64,000 nt of DNA, from assembly GCF_000962805.1 (NCBI RefSeq), contig NZ_JZTW01000018.1, positions 31,354 to 95,353 of the forward strand. Direction: 5' to 3'. Source of the stretch: Pseudarthrobacter chlorophenolicus (GTDB taxonomy: Bacteria > Actinomycetota > Actinomycetes > Actinomycetales > Micrococcaceae). The notes below the pieces were generated by a model. That model had not been told where the DNA came from and did no database searches. It was given only the letters and a program-made list of their open reading frames with translations. A program made the translations under genes and the position numbers. Below, in pieces: positions 1 through 11,287 of the stretch; positions within the stretch are counted from its first letter, which is position 1, and each line of letters opens with the position of its first letter.

Positions 1-1218
1 TCCTTCGACGTGGACCAGGAAGTCCTGGCCCACGCCCGCTCCGTGGTTGACCGCGGTGCGGAAGCCCGCAAGGAATGGGAAGAATCCTTCAACGCATGGC
101 AGGCCGCCAACCCCGAGGGGTCAGCCCTGCTGCAGCGCATCGAGGCCCGGGAACTTCCCTCGGACATCGACGCCGCCCTTCCGGTCTTCCCGGCCGGCAA
201 GGACGTCTCCACCCGCGCTGCATCAGGCAAGGTCCTGAACGCGCTGGGCCCGGTCATGCCCGAACTCTGGGGCGGCTCCGCCGACCTCGCCGAGTCGAAT
301 AACACCACCATCGAGGGTTCGCCGTCGTTCGTACCGGCTTCCAAGCAGACTGATGCATGGAAGGGCAACCCCTACGGCCGCGTGCTGCACTTCGGTATCC
401 GCGAACACGCAGCCGCGTCGATCGTCAACGGCATCAGCCTGCACGGGAACACCCGCGCGTTCTCCGGCACGTTCCTGATTTTCAGCGACTACCAGCGTCC
501 CGCCATCCGCCTGGGTGCCCTGATGGGTGTTCCGTCGCTGTACGTCTGGACGCACGACTCCATCGGCCTGGGCGAGGACGGCCCCACCCACCAGCCGGTG
601 GAACAGCTCGCCTCGCTGCGCGCCATCGTGGGCCTGGATGTGGTCCGCCCCGGCGATCCCAACGAGGTCGCCGTGGCATGGAAAACCATGCTGGAGAACC
701 ACTCCAACCCTGCCGGCATCGTCCTGACCCGGCAGAACATCCCCACCTGGGAGCGCGGCGAAGGAGCAGCCGACGGCGATACGTTCGGTGCCGCGTCCGG
801 CGTCGCCAAGGGCGGGTACGTCCTGGCCGAGGCAGCGAAGGACGGCGCCACCGTCACCGCTGACGTCATCCTGATCGCCACCGGGTCCGAGGTCCAGCTT
901 GCCGTCCAGGCCCGCGAAGCCCTGCAGGCCGAAGGCATCGCCGCCCGCGTCGTTTCGATGCCCTGCGTGGAGTGGTTCAACAAGCAGGACGCCGCCTACC
1001 GTGAATCGGTGCTGCCCGCCACGGTCAAGGCCCGCGTCTCCGTCGAGGCCGGCCTCTCCCTGGGCTGGAAGGAATTCGTCGGCGACGCCGGCCGTTCCGT
1101 GAGCCTCGAGCACTACGGCGCTTCGGCTGACTACAAGCGCCTTTTCCAGGAGTTCGGCATCACCGCGGAGGCAGTCGCCGCCGCAGCCAAGGATTCCCTC
1201 GCAGGCCTGAACGCCTAA
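1..1218 (+). CDS. tkt: Transketolase, C-terminal part (cut by window edge)
   Basis: C-terminal 405 codons of transketolase; the frame is open to base 1, so the true start lies upstream. The enzyme is cytoplasmic and thiamine-diphosphate dependent, and transfers two-carbon ketol units between sugar phosphates in the non-oxidative pentose phosphate pathway. Visible are the pyrimidine-binding domain with the GIREHA segment and the family signature GEDGPTHQP, then the C-terminal domain beginning around [10 protein letters not shown]. The N-terminal cofactor-binding domain is outside the window. It is followed after 25 bp by tal, and heads the visible part of a same-strand run tkt-tal-pgi-zwf-opcA-pgl. 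Nothing suggests it is broken. Identity is very secure from the signatures and neighbours. Confidence 0.97.
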   Translation, partial: SFDVDQEVLAHARSVVDRGAEARKEWEESFNAWQAANPEGSALLQRIEARELPSDIDAALPVFPAGKDVSTRAASGKVLNALGPVMPELWGGSADLAESNNTTIEGSPSFVPASKQTDAWKGNPYGRVLHFGIREHAAASIVNGISLHGNTRAFSGTFLIFSDYQRPAIRLGALMGVPSLYVWTHDSIGLGEDGPTHQPVEQLASLRAIVGLDVVRPGDPNEVAVAWKTMLENHSNPAGIVLTRQNIPTWERGEGAADGDTFGAASGVAKGGYVLAEAAKDGATVTADVILIATGSEVQLAVQAREALQAEGIAARVVSMPCVEWFNKQDAAYRESVLPATVKARVSVEAGLSLGWKEFVGDAGRSVSLEHYGASADYKRLFQEFGITAEAVAAAAKDSLAGLNA

Positions 1219-1243
1219 CAACGATTTCCAGGAGATAACCACC

Positions 1244-2359
1244 ATGACTACTCCCACCCAGCAGCTCTCCGAAGCCGGAGTTTCCATCTGGCTCGATGAC
1301 CTTTCCCGCGGACGCCTCGAAACCGGCACCCTCCGGAAGCTCATCGAGGAAAAGAACGTGGTTGGCGTAACCACCAACCCGTCCATCTTCCACGCAGCGA
1401 TCACCGCCGGCACCGATTACGATGCCACCGTCGCTGCCCAGGCAGCAGCCGGCGCCAGCGTGGAGGAGACGATCTTTGAGATCACCACCACCGACGTCGC
1501 CGACGCCTGCGACCTGTTTGCCCCCGTGGCGGCGGCCACCAAGGGTGTTGACGGCCGCGTCTCCATCGAGGTGGACCCCCGCCTCGCCTGGGACACCAAC
1601 GGCACCATCGCCGAGGCCAAGCACCTCTACAAGAAGGTCAACAAGGACAACGTCCTGATCAAGATCCCGGCCACCATCGAGGGCCTGGAAGCCATCACCG
1701 CCACACTGGCCGAAGGCATCAGCGTCAACGTCACCCTGATCTTCTCCCTCGAGCGCTACCGCGCGGTCATCAACGCCTTCCAGGCCGGCCTGGAGCAGGC
1801 CAAGGAGAACGGCCACGACCTCTCGAAGATCCACTCCGTGGCATCCTTCTTCGTCTCCCGCGTGGACAGCGAAATCGATAAGCGCCTCGACAAGATCGGC
1901 ACGGACGAAGCCAAGGCACTCAAGGGCAAGGCCGGCCTCGCCAACGCCCGCCTCGCCTACCAGGTGTACGAAGAACTCTTCGCTACCGAACGCTGGGCAC
2001 TCCTCGCCGAAGCCGGCGCGCTCCCCCAGCGTCCGCTGTGGGCATCCACCGGCGTGAAGGACCCGGCCTACCCGGACACCCTCTACGTGACCGAACTGGT
2101 TGCTCCCGGCGTCGTCAACACCATGCCCGAGAAGACCCTTGACGCCACCTTCGACCACGGCGTGGTCACCGGCGACACCGTCTCCGGCACCTACGCGGAC
2201 GCCAACGCCACCCTGGACGCGCTCGAAAAGCTCGGCGTCTCCTACAACGAAGTCGTCGCCCTCCTGGAATCCGAAGGCCTGGATAAGTTCGTGGCCAGCT
2301 GGAAGGAACTGCTGGCCGACGTCGAAGGCGCCCTCACCTCCGCACGGAAGGCCTCCTAA
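1244..2359 (+). CDS. tal: Transaldolase
   Basis: 371 aa transaldolase, which moves a three-carbon dihydroxyacetone unit between sedoheptulose-7-P and glyceraldehyde-3-P through a lysine Schiff base. The N-terminal signature TNPSIFH and the active-site lysine in NVLIKIPAT are both present. The length fits the long actinobacterial/cyanobacterial type (about 360-375 aa). The ATG start is preceded by AGGAG, about 9 nt upstream, which settles it. It lies 25 bp after tkt and 6 bp before pgi, so it is clearly operonic. Known biology: tkt and tal recycle pentoses back to fructose-6-P, the substrate of the next gene's product. Confidence 0.97.
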   Translation: MTTPTQQLSEAGVSIWLDDLSRGRLETGTLRKLIEEKNVVGVTTNPSIFHAAITAGTDYDATVAAQAAAGASVEETIFEITTTDVADACDLFAPVAAATKGVDGRVSIEVDPRLAWDTNGTIAEAKHLYKKVNKDNVLIKIPATIEGLEAITATLAEGISVNVTLIFSLERYRAVINAFQAGLEQAKENGHDLSKIHSVASFFVSRVDSEIDKRLDKIGTDEAKALKGKAGLANARLAYQVYEELFATERWALLAEAGALPQRPLWASTGVKDPAYPDTLYVTELVAPGVVNTMPEKTLDATFDHGVVTGDTVSGTYADANATLDALEKLGVSYNEVVALLESEGLDKFVASWKELLADVEGALTSARKAS

Positions 2360-2365
2360 CCACCC

Positions 2366-3997
2366 ATGAGCACACTCAGCTACGAAGCCACCGGTGCCGC
2401 GCAGCAGGCACTCGAACAGCACCTTCCCGCCCTCGTCGAGGACAGGATTGCCACCCGGATCTTTGCCAAGGACCACACCCTCTGGGGTTCCGACGCTGAG
2501 TCGGAGTCCGCAATCCGCCTCGGCTGGGTCGAGGCTGCAACGGTCTCCCAGCCGCTGGTGAAGGACATCCTGGATCTGCGCGACGCCCTCCGGGCCGAAG
2601 GAGTCACCCGTATTGCCCTGTGCGGCATGGGCGGGTCCTCTCTGGCGCCCGAGGTCATCGCCGGTACCGCCGGCGTCGAGCTGACTGTGCTGGACAGCAC
2701 GGACCCCGACCAGGTCCGTGCTGCCCTGGCGGACCGCCTGGCGGAAACCGCCATCGTGGTCTCCTCCAAGTCGGGTTCCACAGTTGAAACAGACTCCCAG
2801 CGGCGGGTCTTCGAGAAGGCGTTCAACGACGCCGGCATCGATGCCAACAGCCGGATCATCATCGTCACGGATCCGGGCTCGCCATTGGACAAGGCCTCCC
2901 GTGAAGCCGGCTACCGCGCCGTCTTCAACGCCGACCCCAACGTTGGCGGCCGTTTCTCCGCACTGACCGCGTTCGGCCTGGTGCCTTCCGGCCTGGCCGG
3001 CGTGGACTTCCAGGCGTTCCTGGACGAGGCTGAAGAAGCGGCCGAGGTCCTGAACGACGACGCACCCGAGAACATCGGCCTGGCCCTCGGAACCGCACTG
3101 GGCGGCACCAGCCCGCTGCGCAACAAAATCGTCATCGCCGAAGACGGCTCCGGCATCGTGGGATTTGCCGACTGGGCCGAGCAGCTCATCGCCGAATCCA
3201 CCGGCAAGCTTGGCACCGGGGTGCTGCCCGTTGTGGCGGGCCCCGACTCCCCCGAGGCCAACTCCGGCGCGAAGGACGTCCTCGTGGTCCGCCTCGTGGC
3301 CGCGGATGCCGACGTCGAGCTCGGTGAAAACGAAGTTGCCATCGCGGGTGGCCTCGCCGCCCAGATGATGGTCTGGGAGTTCGCCACCGCTGTGGCCGGC
3401 AGGCTGCTGGGCATCAACCCGTTCGACCAGCCCGACGTGGAAGCGGCCAAGGTTGCAGCCCGCGGCCTGCTGGATGCACAGCCCGAACCCACTCCGGCAG
3501 CGTTCGTCGATGGCTCCATCGAAGTCCGCGGCGGGGAATGGCTCGGCGGCGCATCAACGGCTGCGGAAGCTGTCAGCGCACTGCTGGATACCCTCCAGCC
3601 GGACAGCTACCTCAGCGTCCAGGCCTACTTTGACCGGCTGGCGTTTGCGCAGCTCGAAGGTGTCCGCGACGAGTTCGCAGCTGTGACGGGACGCCCGGTC
3701 ACGTTCGGCTGGGGGCCGCGGTTCCTGCACTCGACCGGCCAGTTCCACAAGGGCGGCCCCGCCATCGGCGTGTTCCTCCAGGTGACGGCTGCTTCCACGG
3801 ATGACCTTGCCATCCCCGAGCGTCCCTTCACCTTCGGCGAACTGATTTCCGCCCAGGCTGCCGGTGACGCCCAGGTTCTCGAGGAGCACGGCCGCCCCGT
3901 GCTCCGCCTGCACCTGACCAACCGAGCCGCCGGCGTGGCACAGCTGCAGGAGATCGTTTCTGCACTGTCCGCCCGGGCATCCGCAACCGAAAGCTAA
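2366..3997 (+). CDS. pgi: Glucose-6-phosphate isomerase
   Basis: 543 aa phosphoglucose isomerase interconverting glucose-6-P and fructose-6-P in the cytoplasm. SIS-type sugar-phosphate motifs are visible: GMGGSSLAPEV (about residue 88) and the phosphate-binding SSKSGSTVET (about 133). Length is normal for the family. The ATG at 2366 is 6 bp after the tal stop; there is no strong Shine-Dalgarno sequence, so translational coupling is likely. Placing pgi between tal and zwf puts the enzyme that returns fructose-6-P to the oxidative branch into the pentose-phosphate operon. In M. tuberculosis pgi lies elsewhere. Confidence 0.95.
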   Translation: MSTLSYEATGAAQQALEQHLPALVEDRIATRIFAKDHTLWGSDAESESAIRLGWVEAATVSQPLVKDILDLRDALRAEGVTRIALCGMGGSSLAPEVIAGTAGVELTVLDSTDPDQVRAALADRLAETAIVVSSKSGSTVETDSQRRVFEKAFNDAGIDANSRIIIVTDPGSPLDKASREAGYRAVFNADPNVGGRFSALTAFGLVPSGLAGVDFQAFLDEAEEAAEVLNDDAPENIGLALGTALGGTSPLRNKIVIAEDGSGIVGFADWAEQLIAESTGKLGTGVLPVVAGPDSPEANSGAKDVLVVRLVAADADVELGENEVAIAGGLAAQMMVWEFATAVAGRLLGINPFDQPDVEAAKVAARGLLDAQPEPTPAAFVDGSIEVRGGEWLGGASTAAEAVSALLDTLQPDSYLSVQAYFDRLAFAQLEGVRDEFAAVTGRPVTFGWGPRFLHSTGQFHKGGPAIGVFLQVTAASTDDLAIPERPFTFGELISAQAAGDAQVLEEHGRPVLRLHLTNRAAGVAQLQEIVSALSARASATES

Positions 3998-4011
3998 GGC
4001 GCACAAGCAAC

Positions 4012-5583
4012 ATGCCAGAAACTGAATACGGCAGGACTTCCGGAGCACGTTCCGGAAAGTCCGGCCGGAATCCACTGCGGGATCCGCGTGACCGCCGGTT
4101 GAACCGGATTGCCGGTCCGTCGTCGCTGGTGCTCTTCGGGGTTACCGGCGACCTCGCCCGGAAGAAACTGATGCCCGCCGTGTATGACCTCGCCAACCGG
4201 GGGCTGCTGCCACCGAGTTTCGCGCTGGTGGGGTTCGCTCGCCGTGAGTGGGACAAGGAGGACTTCGCCGCTGAGGTGAAGGCCTCCGTCCAGGCCCATG
4301 CACGGACCCCGTTCGATGAGGCGGTCTGGAACCAGCTCTCCGAGGGCATCCGGTTCGTCCAGGGTGAATTCGACGACGACGCCGCGTTTGAGCGGCTCGG
4401 CGAAACCATCAAGGAACTCGATGATGTCCGCGGGACGCGCGGAAACCACGCGTTCTATCTGTCGATCCCGCCGAAAGCCTTCGAACAGGTCTGCCGGCAA
4501 CTGTCCAAGCATGGGCTGGCGCAGGCCGACGGCGACAAGTGGCGGCGCGTGGTCATTGAGAAGCCGTTCGGCCACGACCTCCAGTCCGCCCGGCAGCTGA
4601 ATGACATTGTCGAATCGGTCTTCCCGCCGGATGCGGTGTTCCGGATCGACCACTACCTGGGTAAGGAAACGGTCCAGAACATCCTGGCGCTGCGTTTCGC
4701 CAACCAGCTGTTCGAGCCGCTGTGGAACGCGAACTACGTGGACCACGTCCAGATCACCATGGCCGAGGACATCGGTACCGGCGGCCGTGCCGGGTACTAC
4801 GACGGCGTGGGTGCGGCCCGCGACGTCATCCAGAACCACCTCCTCCAGCTGCTCGCGCTGACAGCGATGGAGGAGCCCATTTCCTTCAACGCCGATGACC
4901 TGCGCGCGGAGAAGGAAAAGGTGCTGGCAGCGGTCAAGCTCCCCGAAGACCTGTCCACGCATTCAGCCCGGGGGCAGTTCTCCGGCGGCTGGCAGGGCGG
5001 CGAGCAGGTCCAGGGCTATCTGGAGGAAGAGGGCATTCCCGCGGACTCCACCACCGAAACCTACGCCGCGGTGCGGGTTGACATCCACACGCGGCGCTGG
5101 TCAGGAGTGCCGTTCTACCTGCGTGCCGGCAAACGCCTGGGCAGGCGGGTCACGGAGATTGCAGTGGTGTTCAAGCGCGCCCCCAACCTGCTGTTCCGTG
5201 ACCACGGTGAGGACGACTTCGGGCAGAACGCGGTGGTCATCCGCGTGCAGCCGGACGAAGGCGTCACCATCCGGTTCGGGTCCAAGGTCCCGGGCACCCA
5301 GATGGAAGTCCGGGATGTCACGATGGACTTCGGCTACGGCCACTCGTTCACCGAGTCCTCCCCGGAGGCGTACGAGCGCCTGATCCTGGACGTGCTCCTG
5401 GGTGAGCCGCCGCTGTTCCCCCGGCATGAGGAAGTGGAACTGTCCTGGAAGATCCTTGACCCGTTCGAGGAATACTGGGCGCAGCTGGACGAACAGCCCG
5501 AACCCTACGCCCCGGGATCCTGGGGCCCTGCCTCTGCTGATGAGCTGCTGGCCCGTGACGGACGAACCTGGAGAAGGCCATGA
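4012..5583 (+). CDS. zwf: Glucose-6-phosphate 1-dehydrogenase
   Basis: 523 aa NADP-linked G6PDH, catalysing the first and committed step of the oxidative pentose phosphate pathway (G6P to 6-phosphogluconolactone). The Rossmann loop GVTGDLARKKL lies near residue 45, and the catalytic/substrate signature RIDHYLGKE and the EKPFGHD motif follow. A basic N-terminal extension of about 35 residues precedes the core, as in many actinobacterial Zwf proteins. The gap to pgi is 14 bp, and the stop overlaps the opcA start (ATGA). The enzyme probably works with OpcA from the next gene, as established in Corynebacterium and Anabaena. Confidence 0.97.
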   Translation: MPETEYGRTSGARSGKSGRNPLRDPRDRRLNRIAGPSSLVLFGVTGDLARKKLMPAVYDLANRGLLPPSFALVGFARREWDKEDFAAEVKASVQAHARTPFDEAVWNQLSEGIRFVQGEFDDDAAFERLGETIKELDDVRGTRGNHAFYLSIPPKAFEQVCRQLSKHGLAQADGDKWRRVVIEKPFGHDLQSARQLNDIVESVFPPDAVFRIDHYLGKETVQNILALRFANQLFEPLWNANYVDHVQITMAEDIGTGGRAGYYDGVGAARDVIQNHLLQLLALTAMEEPISFNADDLRAEKEKVLAAVKLPEDLSTHSARGQFSGGWQGGEQVQGYLEEEGIPADSTTETYAAVRVDIHTRRWSGVPFYLRAGKRLGRRVTEIAVVFKRAPNLLFRDHGEDDFGQNAVVIRVQPDEGVTIRFGSKVPGTQMEVRDVTMDFGYGHSFTESSPEAYERLILDVLLGEPPLFPRHEEVELSWKILDPFEEYWAQLDEQPEPYAPGSWGPASADELLARDGRTWRRP

Positions 5584-6521
5584 TTGTCGATTTGCCGGAC
5601 ACCACCACCTCGAAGGTGTCCAAGAAACTCATGGCCCTGAGGGAACAGGGCGGCGTGATCGCCCTGGGCCGGGTCCTGACCCTCGTGGTGGTGACGAAGT
5701 CCGGCCTCGAAGAGGAAGCAATTGAGGCCGCCAACGATGCCAGCCGGGAGCACCCCTGCCGGATTATCGTCCTCGCCGACGCCGGCAAGGAGGCAGGTGA
5801 CCGGCTGGACGCCCAGATCCGGGTTGGCGGTGACGCCGGAGCCTCGGAGGTGATCGTGCTGCGCGGCTACGGCCAGCTTGCCCACGAAAGCGAGTCTCTC
5901 GTCGCGGCGCTGCTGCTCCCGGACGCGCCGATCGTGGCCTGGTGGCCGCACGGCGCCCCGGAGAACGCCTGCGAAACCTCCATCGGCGCCATCGCGCACC
6001 GCCGGATCACGGACTCCGCGAACGAACCCGACCCCCAGGCGGCCCTCGAACGCATCCATGGCACCTACAAGGCCGGCGACACCGACCTTGCCTGGACGAG
6101 GCTGACCAACTGGCGCATCCAACTCGCCGCAGCCCTCGACGAAGCGGACTCCTCCCCCGTCACGGCCGTGGCTGTGGAAGGTGCCTCCGACTCGCCCAGC
6201 ACTATCCTGCTGGCCGCGTGGCTGACCCTCACCCTGGATGCCCCTGTCACCATCGTGGCGGATCCGGCAGGAACCGGCATCCGCCGGGTCCGGCTCACCC
6301 GGCCCGGCGGTGACGTCCAGCTGTTCCGCCCGGGACTCTCGGTGGCGGAACTCACCCAGCCCGGGCAACCGGCCCAGCGGATCTCCCTCCCGCGCCGCAG
6401 CCTCCGTGACTGCCTCGCCGAAGAACTGCGCCGGCTCGATCCGGATGAGGTCTTCGGTGAAGTGATTACTATTGGACTGCCACGTACAAACCTAAGGAGC
6501 GTCCGGCCCAGTGAGCGTTGA
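5580..6521 (+). CDS. opcA: Glucose-6-phosphate dehydrogenase assembly protein OpcA
   Basis: 313 aa OpcA family protein. It is needed for assembly and activity of G6PDH and in cyanobacteria is a redox-sensitive activator of that enzyme. No catalytic motif is expected or seen. Recognition rests on length, the conserved tract around AWWPHGAPEN, and the invariant zwf-opcA-pgl order. The start codon overlaps the zwf stop by 4 nt (ATGA), implying translational coupling and a stoichiometric complex. Its end overlaps the pgl start by 11 nt. Cytoplasmic. Confidence 0.94.
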   Translation: MIVDLPDTTTSKVSKKLMALREQGGVIALGRVLTLVVVTKSGLEEEAIEAANDASREHPCRIIVLADAGKEAGDRLDAQIRVGGDAGASEVIVLRGYGQLAHESESLVAALLLPDAPIVAWWPHGAPENACETSIGAIAHRRITDSANEPDPQAALERIHGTYKAGDTDLAWTRLTNWRIQLAAALDEADSSPVTAVAVEGASDSPSTILLAAWLTLTLDAPVTIVADPAGTGIRRVRLTRPGGDVQLFRPGLSVAELTQPGQPAQRISLPRRSLRDCLAEELRRLDPDEVFGEVITIGLPRTNLRSVRPSER

Positions 6522-7329
6522 CCCAAGAGTAAGCATTCATCCCGATTCGTCCGTGCTGATGGCTGCCATCGCGGCACGCCTCATCACCAAGCTCGTCGAC
6601 GTGCAGGACAAACACGGTGAGGCCACCGTTGTCCTGACCGGCGGCACGGTGGGCATCGGCACGCTGAAGGCTGTTGCAGACTCTCCGGCGGCTCCCGCCG
6701 TGGACTGGTCAAAGGTGAATTTCTGGTGGGGCGACGAGCGGTTCGTGGGATCTGCCGACGGCGACCGGAACACCAGGCAGGCGTACGACGCCCTGCTGAA
6801 GCACATTCCCGTGGATCCGGAGCGGATCCACGAACCCGGTTCCTCGGACGACTTCGAAACGCCTGAAGAAGCAGCTGATGACTATGCGCGCCGCCTCCGT
6901 GAGGCAGCAGCCGCAGAGCATGCCGCCGACATGTCCGATGACCGCCCGGACGAGCCTGGGGTCCTCCCCCGGCTTGACGTTGTCCTGCTGGGTGTGGGTC
7001 CCGACGCACACGTTGCGTCGCTCTTCCCCGAGCAGGCCGGCATCCGCGAGAAGGAACGCACGGTGGTGGGGGTGCGCAATTCCCCCAAGCCGCCGCCGCT
7101 GAGGATTTCGCTGACGCTGCCGGCCATCAACACTGCCGCTGAGGTCTGGATGGTGGTGGCCGGCGAGGATAAAGCCGGAGCAGTTGGCCTGGCCCTGGCC
7201 GGGGCCACCCCGGTCCAGGTGCCCGCGGCGGGGCCGCGGGGTACGTCCCGGACCCTGTGGCTTATCGACGAGAATGCGGCCTCACGGGTCCCGCAGCAGC
7301 TCGTCCGCAAGGACGCCGCGGGCGCGTAA
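6511..7329 (+). CDS. pgl: 6-Phosphogluconolactonase (DevB type)
   Basis: 272 aa lactonase hydrolysing 6-phosphogluconolactone to 6-phosphogluconate, second step of the oxidative pentose phosphate branch. The glucosamine/galactosamine-6-P isomerase-like fold shows in the TGGTVGI loop, the WGDERFV motif and LLGVGPDAHVASLFP. It starts with GTG, overlapping opcA by 11 nt, with GGAG in the end of opcA as RBS. Residues about 125-150 (EEAADDY to DDRPDEPG) look like an acidic, less conserved insertion. The last 48 bp overlap the convergent rbpA gene. It is the last gene of the pentose-phosphate operon. Confidence 0.94.
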   Translation: MSVDPRVSIHPDSSVLMAAIAARLITKLVDVQDKHGEATVVLTGGTVGIGTLKAVADSPAAPAVDWSKVNFWWGDERFVGSADGDRNTRQAYDALLKHIPVDPERIHEPGSSDDFETPEEAADDYARRLREAAAAEHAADMSDDRPDEPGVLPRLDVVLLGVGPDAHVASLFPEQAGIREKERTVVGVRNSPKPPPLRISLTLPAINTAAEVWMVVAGEDKAGAVGLALAGATPVQVPAAGPRGTSRTLWLIDENAASRVPQQLVRKDAAGA

Positions 7330-7677
7330 CCGTTCCAGCGCTCCGGCCAGTACGTCTTCGGCGTCCTGGTCGGAGCGCCGCTCTTTAACGTACTCCAGGT
7401 GCGTTTTGTAGCCGTCGTCGAGGGCCTCGGTGCCGGCAGCCTCTGAACCGTCCCTTGAGGCCGGCGCTCCGCAGCGCCGGCAGTCCCAGACGGCCGGGAT
7501 CTGGACGTCGGGGAGCTGCAGGAACACGGGCTCCGTGACGTGCCCCTTTGCACACCAGTAAGAAACACGGATCCTGGGCAGCGGGTTGCCGTGGTCGGCG
7601 TCGCCTTGGAGGCTGGAGCCTGACCCCGCTGTCACCCCAGCCCGCGTACCGCGGAAACCTGACACTGGATGAACCAT
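7282..7677 (-). CDS. rbpA: RNA polymerase-binding protein RbpA
   Basis: 131 aa RbpA, the actinobacterial protein that binds RNA polymerase and the principal sigma factor, stabilises the open complex and is essential in mycobacteria. The core domain shows CAKGH then CRRCGAP (a C-x3-H and C-x2-C arrangement that can hold Zn), and the C-terminal sigma-interaction domain with LEYVKERRSD follows. I chose ATG 7677 because AGGAG sits about 6 nt upstream; a longer frame to 7791 would run through the secG terminator. The N-terminal tail (MVHPVSGFRGTRAG) matches the family. Its 3' end overlaps pgl by 48 bp on the opposite strand. Confidence 0.93.
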   Translation of the reverse strand: MVHPVSGFRGTRAGVTAGSGSSLQGDADHGNPLPRIRVSYWCAKGHVTEPVFLQLPDVQIPAVWDCRRCGAPASRDGSEAAGTEALDDGYKTHLEYVKERRSDQDAEDVLAGALERLRARGVLADELLRDP

Positions 7678-7718
7678 CGGAACTCCTGCCTCGGGAAGAC
7701 TGTCCTGCCGGTTAAACG

Positions 7719-7753
7719 AAACTGTGGCTGTCGGAAGCCGACAGCCACAGTTT
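7719..7753 (-). terminator. Intrinsic terminator after secG
   Basis: Perfect 16-bp inverted repeat (arms 7719-7734 and 7738-7753) with a 3-nt loop. On the minus strand it is followed by TTTCGTTTAACC. It lies between secG and rbpA, so it should end the gap-pgk-tpiA-secG transcript. Confidence 0.85.
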
Positions 7754-7812
7754 AGTTCGCAGGCGCGCGGGGCGGGAGGGCCCAACGGCATGCCAATGCA
7801 CGAAGTTGGGGG

Positions 7813-8070
7813 TTACGAATCCCCGGCGCCGCTGAACCTCATGATCAGGCCCAGGGCGATGATGACGATGCCCCAGGTCACGCCGAGGATGATGGTGAAC
7901 CGGTTGAGGTTCCGTTCAGCCACACCGGATGAGCTGAGTCCTGAGCTCATGCCGCCGCCGAACATATCCGACAGCCCGCCGCCACGCCCTTTGTGAAGGA
8001 GGATGAGCAGCGTCAGCAGGAGGCTGGTGATGCCCAGGAGGATCTGCAGGATGACATGAAGAACGTCCAC
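7813..8070 (-). CDS. secG: Preprotein translocase subunit SecG
   Basis: 85 aa SecG, the small accessory subunit of the SecYEG channel in the cytoplasmic membrane. Two transmembrane segments are visible (about residues 4-25 and 56-78). They are separated by a glycine/serine-rich cytoplasmic loop carrying HKGRGGGLSDMFGGG, which is typical of the family. It lies 50 bp downstream of tpiA on the same strand, an order conserved in actinobacteria, and just ahead of a strong terminator. Confidence 0.95.
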   Translation of the reverse strand: MDVLHVILQILLGITSLLLTLLILLHKGRGGGLSDMFGGGMSSGLSSSGVAERNLNRFTIILGVTWGIVIIALGLIMRFSGAGDS

Positions 8071-8120
8071 GACGGCCTTTCAGGAAGTTAGTGGGGCGGG
8101 AGCGCGTGCGCCGGGACGGA

Positions 8121-8936
8121 CTAGTCCGTCACCAGGTGACTCTCGAACCTGACAATATTAGCAAACTCAGCCGGATCCAGGCTGGCGCCACCCACAAGCA
8201 CGCCGTCAACGTCGCGCTCCTTGAGGATGGCTGCTGCGTTGTTGGCCTTGACTGAGCCGCCATACAGCAGCCGGGTCTTGGCAGCAACGTCCGCGCCGAA
8301 CAGTTTCTCCAGCTCGGCCCGGATGGCGGCGCACATCTCCTGCGCGTCCTCCGGCCCGGCAACTTCTCCCGTGCCAATGGCCCATACGGGTTCGTAGGCA
8401 ACGACGAGTTCTGCGGCCTGCTCATCGGTCAGGCCTGCCACGCCGCCGCGAAGCTGGTCCAGGGTGTGGTTCACGTGCGTGCCCGCCTGGCGGATCTCCA
8501 GGCCCTCACCGACGCAAAGAACCGGGGTGACGCCGTGCTTGAAGGCCGCCTTGGTCTTGGCGTTCAGGACGTCGTCCGACTCGTTGTGGATGGTACGGCG
8601 CTCACTGTGGCCCACCAGCACGTACTTGCAGCCCAGTTTGCTCAGGAACTGCCCGGAGATGTCGCCGGTGTAAGCGCCGGAGTCGAACTGGGAAAGATCC
8701 TGGCCGCCGTAGGCCACGTCCAGGTCGTCGCCCTGGACGAGGGTCTGGACACCGCGGAGGTCCGTGAAGGGCGGGAAAACCGCAACTTCGACGCGGCTGT
8801 AGTCATGCTTGGCGTCCGAGAGCGTCCAGGCCAGCTTCTGCAGGAGCGTAATGCCCTGCACGTGGTCCATGTTCATCTTCCAGTTACCGGCGATGAAGGG
8901 CTTACGGTCGAAGGCGCCGTTCGTAGACGTTGTCAC
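8121..8936 (-). CDS. tpiA: Triose-phosphate isomerase
   Basis: 271 aa TIM-barrel enzyme interconverting dihydroxyacetone-P and glyceraldehyde-3-P. It has the N-terminal FIAGNWKMN with catalytic Lys, VGHSERR with catalytic His, and the [11 protein letters not shown] loop with catalytic Glu. I chose the GTG at 8936 because GGAGAA lies directly upstream and the protein then begins a few residues before the conserved barrel. An upstream in-frame ATG at 8990 would add 18 unconserved residues. It lies 100 bp after pgk in the operon gap-pgk-tpiA-secG. Confidence 0.96.
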   Translation of the reverse strand: MTTSTNGAFDRKPFIAGNWKMNMDHVQGITLLQKLAWTLSDAKHDYSRVEVAVFPPFTDLRGVQTLVQGDDLDVAYGGQDLSQFDSGAYTGDISGQFLSKLGCKYVLVGHSERRTIHNESDDVLNAKTKAAFKHGVTPVLCVGEGLEIRQAGTHVNHTLDQLRGGVAGLTDEQAAELVVAYEPVWAIGTGEVAGPEDAQEMCAAIRAELEKLFGADVAAKTRLLYGGSVKANNAAAILKERDVDGVLVGGASLDPAEFANIVRFESHLVTD

Positions 8937-9036
8937 GTGTTCTCCAAAAAGGTCTTGTAAAGTGTGCGGCCGGCAGGCTGCCGCGGGCAACCTGCCGGCC
9001 GAAGGACAGGAGCGTTGCTGCTCCCGGTGGCTGGCC

Positions 9037-10263
9037 CTACCGGTCCAGGATGCTCAAACCGGGGAGTTCCTTGCCCTCAAGGTACTCCAGGCTGGCGCCG
9101 CCGCCGGTGGAAATGTGCCCGAACTGGTCGTCGGCGAAGCCGAGGGTACGTACAGCAGCAGCGGAGTCGCCGCCGCCCACCACGGTGAACGCTTCGGTTT
9201 CGGTCAGGGCCTGGGCGACCGCGCGGGTTCCCGCGGAGAAGGCCTCGAATTCAAAGACTCCCATGGGACCGTTCCAGAACACCGTCCGGGCGCCCTTGAT
9301 CCGGTCCGCAAAGGCAGCTGCGGAGTCGGGACCAATATCCAGTCCGATGCCGTTGGCGCCGAAGCTGCTGGCTTCGATGGCGTCCGCGGCAACCGTTTCA
9401 TGCGCGGCGTCGGCAGCGAACTTCTCCGCCACCACAACGTCAGTCGGGATCACGAACCCGGTGCCGGCGTCAGCAGCACGCTTCAGGTAGTCCTGGACAA
9501 CGCCGATCTGGTCCTGTTCGAGCAGGCTGGCGGCCACCTTGTGCCCCGCGGCAGCGAGGAACGTGAACAGCATGCCGCCGCCCACCAGGATGGTGTCTGC
9601 CTTGCCAATCAGGTTGTCGATCACGGCGAGCTTGTCCGAGACCTTGGATCCGCCCAGGACCACCACGTAGGGACGCTGGGTGTCGGCGGTGAGCTTGCGC
9701 AGGACCTCCACCTCGGTGTGCACCAGGTCGCCCTGGTAGGACGGCAGCCGGGACGCGACGTCGTAGACGCTTGCGTGCTTGCGGTGGACAGCACCGAAGG
9801 CGTCATCCACGTAGGCGCCGTTCCCGCCGGTCAGCGCCACCAGCTCGTCAGCGAAGGCGCCGCGCTCGGCGTCGTCCTTGCTGGTTTCGCGGGCGTCGAA
9901 GCGGACGTTCTCCAGGACCAGGGCTTCGCCGTCCTGCAGGGAAGCTGCTGCTTCCCTGGCGGAGTCACCGACGGTGTCGGCGGCGAGGGTGACCTTGAAG
10001 CCCGCCAGTTCGGCGAGGCGCTCCACGGCAGGGCGGAGGGAGTACTTATCCTCGGGCGCGCCCTTGGGGCGTCCAAGGTGGGCTGTTACCAGCACGCGGG
10101 CACCGGCGTCCGTGAGCTTTGCCAGCACTGGAAGGGAGGCCTTGATGCGGCCGTCGTCAGTGACTGTAGAGCCGTCGAGCGGCACATTCAGGTCGCTTCG
10201 GACCAGAATGTACCGCCCGCGGACACCTTCAGCGATCAGTTCGTTGAGGGTGTGGGATGTCAT
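9037..10263 (-). CDS. pgk: Phosphoglycerate kinase
   Basis: 408 aa glycolytic kinase making ATP from 1,3-bisphosphoglycerate. Motifs: substrate-binding SDLNVPLDG near the N-terminus, [14 protein letters not shown], and the C-terminal nucleotide-domain segments WNGPMGVFE and GGGDSAAA. The start is ATG 10263, which gives the normal N-terminus (MTSHTLNEL); frame further upstream runs into gap. It is only 10 bp from the gap stop, so it is co-transcribed and probably translationally coupled. Confidence 0.97.
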   Translation of the reverse strand: MTSHTLNELIAEGVRGRYILVRSDLNVPLDGSTVTDDGRIKASLPVLAKLTDAGARVLVTAHLGRPKGAPEDKYSLRPAVERLAELAGFKVTLAADTVGDSAREAAASLQDGEALVLENVRFDARETSKDDAERGAFADELVALTGGNGAYVDDAFGAVHRKHASVYDVASRLPSYQGDLVHTEVEVLRKLTADTQRPYVVVLGGSKVSDKLAVIDNLIGKADTILVGGGMLFTFLAAAGHKVAASLLEQDQIGVVQDYLKRAADAGTGFVIPTDVVVAEKFAADAAHETVAADAIEASSFGANGIGLDIGPDSAAAFADRIKGARTVFWNGPMGVFEFEAFSAGTRAVAQALTETEAFTVVGGGDSAAAVRTLGFADDQFGHISTGGGASLEYLEGKELPGLSILDR

Positions 10264-10273
10264 GTGTCTAACC

Positions 10274-11287
<1,014 letters not shown>

